5,325 nt of DNA, taken from the NCBI GenBank assembly GCA_905236545.1, contig CAJOQO010000010.1, positions 1 to 5,325 of the forward strand, given 5' to 3'. The stretch is from an uncultured Lachnospiraceae bacterium. GTDB taxonomy: Bacteria > Bacillota > Clostridia > Lachnospirales > Lachnospiraceae. The translations under genes were made by a program, and so were the position numbers. This document shows, in pieces, positions 1 through 4,753 of the stretch; position 1 is the first letter of the stretch, and every line of letters starts with the position of its first letter. The notes beneath the pieces were generated by a model. It searched no databases and was not told where the DNA came from. It was given only the letters and a program-made list of their open reading frames with translations.

Positions 1-365
1 AGACGACAGAAAGGCTGGGGAAGGGTCTGATCACCTTCTCACCTCTTGCGCAGGGTCTTCTGACAGACCGGTATTTCTCCGGTATCCCGGCGGACAGCCG
101 TGTCCGCACAGACGGACGTTTTCTGCATGAAGACGAGATTCTTCCGGAGAAGGTAGAGAAACTGCAGTCATTGAATGAGATTGCGGCGAACCGGCACCAG
201 ACTCTGGCGGAAATGGCACTTGCGTGGCTGCTTCATCACGGGGCTGTTACATCGGTTCTGGTCGGGGCATCAAAGCCTGCGCAGATTCTTGCCAATGTTA
301 GAGCTGCTGAAAATACGGCATTTACGGACGATGAGATGGAAGCGATTGACCTGCTTTCAAAATAG
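1..365 (+). CDS. Aldo/keto reductase, C-terminal part (YghZ/GpR-like), 5' end outside window
   Basis: Open from the window edge in the frame starting at base 3, ending at TAG 363-365, giving 120 residues. The segment FSPLAQGLLTDRYFSGIP and the later TSVLVGASKPAQILANV are the two C-terminal NADP(H)-binding signatures of aldo/keto reductases: the strand-7 loop and the loop gripping the 2'-phosphate. The order and wording fit the E. coli YghZ/GpR type (L-glyceraldehyde-3-phosphate reductase, Kvbeta-related AKR14), about 346 residues long, so roughly the last third is present. The catalytic Asp-Tyr-Lys-His residues lie upstream and cannot be checked. The family reduces aldehydes and ketones in the cytoplasm with NADPH. 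The exact substrate is not decidable here. The gene ends 25 bases before a strong hairpin terminator, so it is the last gene of its transcript and convergent with the small minus-strand gene at 451-741. Family is confident, subfamily likely. Confidence 0.9.
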   Translation, partial: TTERLGKGLITFSPLAQGLLTDRYFSGIPADSRVRTDGRFLHEDEILPEKVEKLQSLNEIAANRHQTLAEMALAWLLHHGAVTSVLVGASKPAQILANVRAAENTAFTDDEMEAIDLLSK

Positions 366-390
366 GCCGGAAAGAGGAGAAAGGGATAAC

Positions 391-425
391 AAAGCGGCGG
401 GCCGGAAAACCAGCCCGCCGCTTTT
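391..425. terminator. Bidirectional intrinsic terminator between convergent genes
   Basis: A perfect 12-bp stem pairs AAAGCGGCGGGC (391-402) with GCCCGCCGCTTT (413-424) around a 10-base loop, CGGAAAACCA. On the plus strand it ends in TTTT (422-425), on the minus strand in TTTGTTAT. It lies 25 bases after the reductase stop and 26 bases beyond the stop of the minus-strand GG-leader gene, so it can end both transcripts. Confidence 0.9.
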
Positions 426-450
426 ATGTTGCAGAAAGATGTTGTATGAC

Positions 451-741
451 TTATCTCAGGAATGCGCTGTTCGCCCAGCCCCAGTTTCCATTCCAGCAAA
501 CATAAGTGTAGGAGCAGGGAACACCATTCAGGCCGGTTCCAGGGGTTGTTGCACCGTAGGTGGAAACTGTGTATCCCGGATACAGCTGAGCAATCTCATG
601 ATACTGATCCCATACCGGCTGCGGTCTCAGTGCAAGATATCCGCCGCCGCAGTCACCGACCGTCATATTGTATCCGGAACCGGCCGTTCCACCGGTTACA
701 TTCTCAAGTTCCTGTCCGTCAATGATAATTCTATCCGCCAT
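451..741 (-). CDS. Double-glycine-leader peptide with a bacterial SH3-like core, 96 residues
   Basis: Start ATG (741-739) is preceded by a perfect Shine-Dalgarno AAAGGAGG at 757-750, 8 bases away; stop TAA at 453-451. Residues 1-18 form a short leader ending ELENVTGG. This has Glu at -8, Leu at -7, Val at -4 and Gly-Gly at -2/-1, which is the pattern cut by C39-peptidase ABC exporters (class II bacteriocins and related secreted peptides). The core (19-96, 78 residues) is rich in Gly, Tyr and Trp, with Cys31, Cys76 and Cys82. From about residue 35 it reads like a single bacterial SH3 domain: YLALRPQP at the LNVRSGPS position, a central PGYTVSTYG strand, then YVCWNGNWGWANSAFLR, matching the closing V-Y-G-x-G-W-x-x-S-x-Y-L pattern. 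Inference: a small exported SH3b protein that may bind cell wall or act as a bacteriocin-like effector. No exporter, immunity or modification gene is in the window. The gene is real; its role is open. Confidence 0.85.
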   Translation of the reverse strand: MADRIIIDGQELENVTGGTAGSGYNMTVGDCGGGYLALRPQPVWDQYHEIAQLYPGYTVSTYGATTPGTGLNGVPCSYTYVCWNGNWGWANSAFLR

Positions 742-831
742 GACTTTTTCCTCCTTTGGCTCTTTCGGTTTTGTTTTGTACCGGTTGATTGCCGGTCTGC
801 TTATACATACGAAGGAAACGGGAGGAGGGCT

Positions 832-857
832 AAAAAAAGAATAAAAAGAATAAAAAA
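832..857. other. Phased A-tracts (probable intrinsic bend) in the divergent intergenic region
   Basis: Three A-runs, A7 (832-838), A5 (843-847) and A6 (852-857), are separated by GAAT and have centres about 10 bases apart, i.e. one helical turn. Such phasing gives intrinsic DNA curvature. The tract sits between the two divergent genes and overlaps the candidate minus-strand promoter. In the leader of the minus gene there is also a small hairpin, ACCGG (780-784) with CCGGT (792-796). Confidence 0.6.
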
Positions 858-866
858 CTGCAGCAA
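838..866 (-). promoter_or_regulatory. Candidate promoter for the GG-leader gene
   Basis: On the minus strand TTGCTG (866-861) is followed after 17 bases by TATTCT (843-838). This is a moderate match to sigma-A -35 and -10 boxes with ideal spacing. It would start transcription near 831 and leave a leader of about 90 bases before the ATG. The repeated A/T tract offers other registers, so the exact boxes are uncertain. Confidence 0.35.
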
Positions 867-870
867 ATTT

Positions 871-894
871 GTATGCTGCGGCATACCCGGTATG
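871..894. promoter_or_regulatory. Overlapping inverted repeats, candidate operator between divergent promoters
   Basis: GTATGC (871-876) pairs with GCATAC (881-886) around TGCG. The second half overlaps another palindrome, CATACC (882-887), C, GGTATG (889-894). Three GTATG/CATAC half-sites therefore alternate in orientation within 24 bases. They sit directly upstream of the plus-strand -10 (908-913), where a -35 box would be, and just upstream of the minus-strand -35 (861-866). The placement suits a dimeric repressor or activator acting on one or both genes. No regulator gene is in the window. Confidence 0.45.
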
Positions 895-904
895 GTCTGA
901 TCTA

Positions 905-913
905 TGCTATAAT
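905..913 (+). promoter_or_regulatory. Extended -10 promoter for the phasin-like gene
   Basis: TGCTATAAT is a perfect extended -10 element (TGN plus consensus TATAAT at 908-913). No good -35 box exists at 16-18 bases; that space holds the inverted repeats at 871-894, consistent with an extended -10 promoter or one needing an activator. Transcription would begin near 920, about 50 bases before the TTG start. Confidence 0.65.
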
Positions 914-956
914 CTTTTCAGGCATGTACTTGGCTGCAAAGATTTAAAGTGTATGG

Positions 957-964
957 AAAGGAGG
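957..964 (+). promoter_or_regulatory. Strong ribosome binding site that fixes a TTG start
   Basis: AAAGGAGG lies 7 bases before TTG 972-974. The nearest in-frame ATG (996) is 31 bases away from it, too far to be served, so TTG is taken as the start. Confidence 0.85.
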
Positions 965-971
965 AACAAGA

Positions 972-1802
972 TTGGGTAAGAAAAACTATAAGGAAATGAT
1001 GCAGATGCTCCAGAAAGGGGCGTTTCCGATGTTTGACAATAAGAACAGTGCCGCAGAGGAGGGAAAGAACAATATGCAGAAAGAAAACATCAAGTCCACG
1101 GTGAAGAGCGCCTGGAAGCAGAGAACCGACAGGAAGAAGTATACCATGGATAACAGAAGGGAGCAGTGGAAGAAGCAGTTCGATTACAGGATGAAGCTGC
1201 AGGATACGTTTGCAGATTCTCTGCCGGATGATGTTTCTTCCCTGCCGCCTTTTTTACAGGTGCTTCCCATATCCCCGAAAGCTTTTATGGAATGGATGAA
1301 GGAATTCCAGATCATGGCGTTTGAACATTATATGGAGCAGGCGGCTTCCGTTATGGACTTCTTCATCCAGGGACAGGAGCAGTTCTTCGATCTGGTGTCA
1401 GAAGCGATGGAAAAGAAGGAGGATGAGTCCGCGCAGACAGAGGAAGAAAAGGAGAGTGCTGAAGACAGCGCCGAAGCGGAAGAAAAGGAAAAGGAAGAGG
1501 AAGAGGAAGTAAAGAAGCCCAGAACCAGAGCTGCGCAGAAAACCGCAGGAACCAAAACCGGGAAAAAGACCGGAACCAAAACCGGAAAAAAGACCGGAAC
1601 GAAAACCGGGAAAAAGACCGGAACCAGGAAAAAGGCCAAAGCAGCAGAAATCGAGGAAGACAATGATGTGAGAGAAACTGCAGCAGATGAAGTCTTTGAA
1701 GACATTGCCGTGCAGGAAGCTGAAGCTGAAGCAGCAGAAACAGTCGAAGAGAATACTGTGAATGAAGCGGAGGAGAATACTGCCGAATCTCAGACCTGGT
1801 AA
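972..1802 (+). CDS. Phasin-like / coiled-coil protein with acidic-basic-acidic repeat tail, 276 residues
   Basis: I do not recognise a named family with certainty. Residues 1-75 are basic and helix-prone. Residues 76-105 include a Pro/Leu stretch (SLPDDVSSLPPF), and 101-147 form an amphipathic helix (SPKAFMEWMKEFQIM, then FFIQGQEQFFDLVSEAM). This layout resembles phasins or PhaR-like granule-associated proteins. Residues 148-179 are almost all Glu, Asp and Lys. Residues 181-224 are strongly basic, with three perfect GTKTGKKT repeats (193-216), like histone H1 or AlgP tails. Residues 225-276 are acidic and Ala/Glu-rich. There is no signal peptide or membrane segment, so it should be cytoplasmic. 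It starts at TTG behind AAAGGAGG, has its own extended -10 promoter, and ends at a strong terminator: a single-gene unit, divergent from the GG-leader gene. Possible roles are granule or surface coating, nucleoid binding through the basic block, or scaffold formation. No polyhydroxyalkanoate synthesis gene is in the window. Confidence 0.85.
   Translation: MGKKNYKEMMQMLQKGAFPMFDNKNSAAEEGKNNMQKENIKSTVKSAWKQRTDRKKYTMDNRREQWKKQFDYRMKLQDTFADSLPDDVSSLPPFLQVLPISPKAFMEWMKEFQIMAFEHYMEQAASVMDFFIQGQEQFFDLVSEAMEKKEDESAQTEEEKESAEDSAEAEEKEKEEEEEVKKPRTRAAQKTAGTKTGKKTGTKTGKKTGTKTGKKTGTRKKAKAAEIEEDNDVRETAADEVFEDIAVQEAEAEAAETVEENTVNEAEENTAESQTW
1548..1619 (+). repeat. Three tandem 24-bp in-frame repeats encoding GTKTGKKT
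   Basis: Units lie at 1548-1571, 1572-1595 and 1596-1619, with a decayed fourth (GGAACCAGGAAAAAGGCC) from 1620. They differ only at third codon positions (GGG/GGA, ACC/ACG) and encode identical octapeptides, so the protein repeat is kept while the DNA drifts slightly. Copy number could change by slippage without breaking the frame. Confidence 0.9.
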
Positions 1803-1843
1803 GATGGCGTTCTTTATCGATCAGATATTGTTTCATAACGATT

Positions 1844-1882
1844 CTCCGGGAGTGTGGGAATGATCACGCCCCGGAGTTTTTT
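1844..1882 (+). terminator. Intrinsic terminator after the phasin-like gene
   Basis: CTCCGGG (1844-1850) pairs with CCCGGAG (1870-1876) and is followed at once by six T (1877-1882). Inside the loop, GTG (1852-1854) can pair with CAC (1865-1867). It is 41 bases after the stop codon. Confidence 0.8.
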
Positions 1883-1972
1883 GTACCCGGGCGTGATGGC
1901 GCATCCATGTTCTAAGGAAACACTGATTCTATCAGGCAGGGGAAGATTCCTTCGGACGATGCGGGACATCTA

Positions 1973-2000
1973 TGGAAATATCTGGAAGATCGATTATAAT
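1973..2000 (+). promoter_or_regulatory. Candidate promoter for the sstT-like gene
   Basis: TGGAAA (1973-1978), 16-base spacer, TATAAT (1995-2000). The -10 is a perfect consensus and the -35 matches four of six. It lies downstream of the terminator at 1844-1882 and would give a leader of about 67 bases. A small inverted repeat, CTGAT-TCT-ATCAG (1923-1935), lies about 40 bases upstream of the -35 box. Confidence 0.5.
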
Positions 2001-2073
2001 GAAAAGGAATATCAGGAGTGTGAACGGGAGTGAGGGCAGAATTGATTCATAGAAGAAGGAAGGAGATCAGTTT

Positions 2074-3330
2074 ATGAGTAAATTCATCAGGAAATACAAT
2101 GATACAAGCCTGATCCTACGCATCATTATCGGTCTTGCGATCGGGACGGTTCTCGGGCTTATCATACCGGGTCTGCCAGTGATTCCTCTGCTTGGAACCA
2201 TCTTTGTCGGAGCGCTCAAGGCGATTGCGCCAATCCTTGTTTTTGTGCTGGTCATTTCATCGCTGACGCAGGGAAACACAGGCTTTGACAAGCGCTTCGG
2301 GTTTGTTATTTCCCTTTATCTTCTGTCTACGCTGCTGGCGGGTATCGTAGCAGTAGCAGCAAGTTTTCTTTTTCCGCTTACCGTGAAGCTGGCCGGGAGT
2401 GCGGATGTGAGTGCCGCTCCCTCCGGAGTCGGGGAGGTTCTTCAGAACCTGATCGTTTCCATGGTAGGAAATCCGGTGGCTTCTCTGGCAAATGCCAATT
2501 ATATCAGCATTCTGTTCTGGGCGGTGCTTCTGGGGCTCATCTTCAAGAAACTTGCCTCAGATGTAACCAGGAAGGTAATTGTGGATCTGGCGGATGCGGT
2601 CTCCATGCTGGTGGGATGGATTATTGCTCTTGCGCCTTTCGGAATCATGGGCCTGATCTATGAAACGATTTCAGTGAGCGGCCTGTCCATCTTTATTGAC
2701 TACGGGAAGCTTCTTCTTCTTCTGGTTGGAACGATGCTTGTAGTGGCTTTTGTCCTGAATCCGCTCCTTGTTTTCCTTTCCATCCGCACCAATCCTTATC
2801 CATTGGTGCTGCGCTGCCTGAGGGAGAGTGCGTTTATGGCGTTCTTCATGCGGTCTTCCGCGGCCAACATTCCGGTTAACATGGCGCTCTGCGAGAAGCT
2901 TGGACTGGATCGGGACATCTATTCGGTTACCATTCCGCTGGGTTCGACCATCAATATGGACGGTGCGGCGATCGTAATCACGATTATGACGATGACGGCG
3001 GCCAATACCGTCGGGATTCATGTGGACATTCCTTCCGCAATTGTGCTTTCCCTGCTTTCCACACTGGCAGCCTGCGGCACTTCCGGCGTAGCGGGCGGTT
3101 CCCTGCTGCTGATCCCGATGTCATGCTCTCTTTTCGGTATTTCGCAGGATACTGCCATGGCAATGGTTGGCGTGGGCTACATCATCAATGTGATCCAGGA
3201 TTCCTTTGAGACCGCATTGAACTCGTCCGGAGATGTTCTTTTTACGGCGACTGCAGAATATCGTTACTGGAGAAAAACAGGGAAGAGTCTTCCGACTTTT
3301 CTGGGCGGGACGACAAAAGTGGGGATCTGA
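2074..3330 (+). CDS. sstT: Sodium:serine/threonine symporter, SstT type (DAACS family)
   Basis: Start ATG is 8 bases after AGGAG (2061-2065); 418 residues, close to the 414 of E. coli SstT, so full length. The protein is an integral membrane carrier of the dicarboxylate/amino acid:cation symporter fold, importing serine and threonine with Na+. Visible signatures: MRSSAANIPVNMALCEKLGL (259-278, HP1 and following helix), GSTINMDGAAI (290-300, the unwound Na+-binding NMDG of helix 7), ACGTSGVAGGSLLLIP (333-348, hairpin HP2), and DSFETALNSSGD (376-387, helix 8). Aligned by motif to the archaeal GltPh helix 8, Asp376, Asn383 and Asp387 are kept. The Arg that binds the acidic side chain of aspartate is Glu379 here, consistent with a neutral amino acid substrate. 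It appears transcribed alone from the promoter near 1995. Serine uptake fits a fermentative anaerobe (inference). Confidence 0.95.
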   Translation: MSKFIRKYNDTSLILRIIIGLAIGTVLGLIIPGLPVIPLLGTIFVGALKAIAPILVFVLVISSLTQGNTGFDKRFGFVISLYLLSTLLAGIVAVAASFLFPLTVKLAGSADVSAAPSGVGEVLQNLIVSMVGNPVASLANANYISILFWAVLLGLIFKKLASDVTRKVIVDLADAVSMLVGWIIALAPFGIMGLIYETISVSGLSIFIDYGKLLLLLVGTMLVVAFVLNPLLVFLSIRTNPYPLVLRCLRESAFMAFFMRSSAANIPVNMALCEKLGLDRDIYSVTIPLGSTINMDGAAIVITIMTMTAANTVGIHVDIPSAIVLSLLSTLAACGTSGVAGGSLLLIPMSCSLFGISQDTAMAMVGVGYIINVIQDSFETALNSSGDVLFTATAEYRYWRKTGKSLPTFLGGTTKVGI

Positions 3331-3344
3331 CAGGATCAACGCAT

Positions 3345-3383
3345 GCGGATCCATGGGAAATACGGCTCATCTCATGGATCTGT
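3345..3383 (+). other. 13-bp hairpin downstream of sstT, no U-tract
   Basis: GATCCATG (3348-3355) pairs with CATGGATC (3373-3380). The stem extends to 13 pairs (3345-3357 with 3371-3383) if G-U pairs are allowed, with a 13-base loop. It starts 14 bases after the sstT stop. No T-run follows, so it is more likely a transcript 3'-end protecting structure or a weak/Rho-assisted terminator than a classical one. Confidence 0.6.
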
Positions 3384-3408
3384 GAGCAATCTGCTGCCGC
3401 AGAAGGCG

Positions 3409-3429
3409 TTGCCCGGCATATGTGGGCAA
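3409..3429 (+). other. Small hairpin in the leader of the NTF2-like gene
   Basis: TTGCCC (3409-3414) pairs with GGGCAA (3424-3429) around GGCATATGT. It ends 11 bases before the ribosome binding site of the next gene. No T-run follows. It could be an operator or leader structure; function unknown. Confidence 0.35.
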
Positions 3430-3440
3430 TTCTCTACAGG

Positions 3441-3447
3441 AAAGGAG
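3441..3447 (+). promoter_or_regulatory. Ribosome binding site that sets the start at 3458
   Basis: AAAGGAG lies 10 bases before ATG 3458-3460. It is inside the longer reading frame that opens at GTG 3422, so the upstream GTG is not the start. Confidence 0.75.
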
Positions 3448-3457
3448 ACAGGAACAT

Positions 3458-3859
3458 ATGGCACTTACATTTATGAAGAAAATCAGTCCGGAGTATGTAA
3501 TTGAGAATGCGATTAAGGATGTGAGGACTTCGGGGATCGAAGGCCTGAAGCCTTACCTCACCGAAGATGCGCAGAACAAGGTCGAAAGGATAAGATCCTT
3601 CTCCAGCGGGATAGATCTTCTCACAGGGAGCAATAAAGTTTCCTACCTGATCAACCGACTTGCTGACTGTGAATGGACTGTCAGGGACATTCTGAAGGGA
3701 ACAGAGTCTGCAAAGGGGATCGTCGGGTTTCAATATATTACCGAACAGGATGATATCGAGGGAACCATCGAACTGACGATGATTAAAGAAGACAGGGAAT
3801 GGAGGATCGACGGCGTAGAGATGCCGACGTTTGACAGGTTTGAGGCAAATCTGTCCTGA
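3458..3859 (+). CDS. Small NTF2/DUF4878-like protein, 133 residues, function unknown
   Basis: ATG 3458 is chosen because AAAGGAG sits 10 bases upstream; stop TGA at 3857-3859. No signal peptide or membrane segment is seen, so it is probably cytoplasmic. The N-terminus (SPEYVIENAIKDVRTSGIEGLKPYLTEDAQNKVE) is the helix-loop-helix typical of NTF2-like/DUF4878 proteins. The C-terminal half alternates strands (GIVGFQYI, GTIELTMIKEDREWRIDGVEM), ending in the family-like E-D-x-x-W-x-I-D-G-V. This fold forms a cone-shaped pocket used for small ligands or dimerisation. No catalytic residues can be named. It comes 128 bases after sstT and 94 bases before the SIMPL gene, in the same direction. Family assignment rests on pattern only and is moderate; that it is a gene is confident. 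Confidence 0.75.
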   Translation: MALTFMKKISPEYVIENAIKDVRTSGIEGLKPYLTEDAQNKVERIRSFSSGIDLLTGSNKVSYLINRLADCEWTVRDILKGTESAKGIVGFQYITEQDDIEGTIELTMIKEDREWRIDGVEMPTFDRFEANLS

Positions 3860-3903
3860 CAGTTTCATTCTGGCAGCTTGTTCTGGCAGTTTTATTCTGG
3901 CAG
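3860..3903 (+). repeat. 17-bp imperfect direct repeat before the SIMPL gene
   Basis: CAGTTTCATTCTGGCAG (3860-3876) and CAGTTTTATTCTGGCAG (3887-3903) differ at one base. A further partial copy, TTCTGGCAG, lies at 3881-3889, so this core occurs three times at 13- and 14-base steps. The repeat starts on the base after the previous stop codon. A -10-like GATAAT follows at 3908-3913, which would put the last copies in the -35 region. It could be a local duplication or a set of regulator sites. Confidence 0.7.
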
Positions 3904-3941
3904 CAGAGATAATCCTGAAAGAGATGTTTTCACGAAAGGAT

Positions 3942-3948
3942 GAGGTGG
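3942..3948 (+). promoter_or_regulatory. Ribosome binding site that sets the SIMPL start
   Basis: GAGGTGG lies 5 bases before ATG 3954 (8 from the GAGG core), complementary to the 16S tail beyond AGGAGG. It supports ATG 3954, whose product begins with a clean signal peptide, over the in-frame ATG at 3831. Confidence 0.7.
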
Positions 3949-3953
3949 AAAGT

Positions 3954-4676
3954 ATGAAAAAAGCAATGATGCTGGCGGTGCTTTTCCTGTTTCTTTTTCC
4001 CGGGGCGTCTTTCGCGGAAGATCTGACACCGTCCATCACGGTTCAGGGAAAGGGGAGAGTGACGGTGGTGCCGGACCTTGCGACAGTTTCTTTCGCGGTT
4101 ACCGGGGAGGGAAAGGAAGCAGAGGCCGTTCAGAAGAGCATTACTGACAATGCAAACAGAGTCAAAGAGGCCCTGCTTGAGGCGGGACTTCCGGAGGAGA
4201 ATTTCCAGACTGCCGGGATCCAGCTGTATACCGACTATGATTACTCTTCGGAGGAAGAGAAGATCGTTGGCTACCGCGGTCAGATCGCCATGTCAGCAGA
4301 TGAAATCAGCGTTGATGAAGTCGGAAAGTATCTGCAGGTTCTTTCAGAGAACGGCGTTAATCAGATTGATGGAATCACGGTTTTCTATTCGGAATATGAT
4401 GCTGCCTACAATGAGGCCCTGGGAAAGGCGATGCTGCAGGCAAGACAGAAGGCAGAGACTCTTGCGGAGGCGGAGATGGCCGAAGTTACGGGCAGGTTCA
4501 GCGCCCAGGAAGAATATCAAAACGATTCGCTCCGCGGAAGAGAGAAGAGTATCGAAAATGATATGGTTATGGCAGCAGCGGATACCGGCGCCGGGAGCCT
4601 GGACTTTACGGTTGGAACAGCAGAGGTGGAAGCGAACGTTACCGTATGCTATGAGATAACGACACCGGATTCATGA
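3954..4676 (+). CDS. Secreted SIMPL-domain (DUF541/YggE-like) protein
   Basis: The product has 240 residues. It opens with a signal peptide: MKK, a hydrophobic core (AMMLAVLFLFLF), then PGASFA with cleavage likely after Ala21. The mature part begins EDLTPSITVQGKGRVTVVPD, the hallmark opening of SIMPL/DUF541 proteins (E. coli YggE, Brucella BP26). It continues with the diagnostic order: a helix with NANRVKEALLEAGL, NFQTAGIQLYTDY, a GYRGQIAMSAD strand, a GVNQIDGITVFYSE segment, the long helix AYNEALGKAMLQARQKAETLAE, and a final VEANVTVCYEI strand. Family members are exported, some form ring-like oligomers, and YggE lowers oxidative stress; the biochemical activity is unsettled. No lipobox is seen, so it is released or loosely wall-associated. 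It lies between the NTF2-like gene (94 bases) and the zincin gene (77 bases) and may share their transcript. Confidence 0.92.
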   Translation: MKKAMMLAVLFLFLFPGASFAEDLTPSITVQGKGRVTVVPDLATVSFAVTGEGKEAEAVQKSITDNANRVKEALLEAGLPEENFQTAGIQLYTDYDYSSEEEKIVGYRGQIAMSADEISVDEVGKYLQVLSENGVNQIDGITVFYSEYDAAYNEALGKAMLQARQKAETLAEAEMAEVTGRFSAQEEYQNDSLRGREKSIENDMVMAAADTGAGSLDFTVGTAEVEANVTVCYEITTPDS

Positions 4677-4753
4677 CGAAGAGTGCATGGCGGACCTCGT
4701 GACGCATCCGGGAGGAGAGAATCGGATCTGCGGCTTTTCCGGGTATCTTTTGA

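Noticed and set aside
175..900. Long plus-strand open frame of 241 codons across the reductase end and the region opposite the GG-leader gene
   Set aside because: It overlaps the true reductase frame, crosses a strong terminator, has no ribosome binding site, and its product is Arg/Cys-rich with no recognisable pattern. The minus-strand gene with a perfect ribosome binding site explains the region.
1328..1836. Minus-strand open frames of 125 and 157 codons opposite the phasin-like gene
   Set aside because: They are the complement of a purine-rich Glu/Lys coding strand, giving low-complexity Ser/Phe or Phe/Leu/Arg runs; no start signals.
3422..3457. GTG start 12 codons upstream for the NTF2-like gene
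   Set aside because: The AAAGGAG at 3441-3447 lies inside this extension and is correctly spaced for ATG 3458.
3831..3953. ATG start 41 codons upstream for the SIMPL gene
   Set aside because: It would overlap the preceding gene, translate the direct repeats as SFILAA twice, and bury the signal peptide. ATG 3954 has GAGGTGG and begins with MKK plus a hydrophobic core.
3434..4039. Minus-strand open frame of 201 codons opposite the NTF2-like and SIMPL genes
   Set aside because: No recognisable domain and no start signals; both plus-strand genes beneath it have ribosome binding sites and family patterns.
4078..4659. Plus-strand open frame of 193 codons inside the SIMPL gene
   Set aside because: Arg-rich out-of-frame shadow of a well-supported gene.
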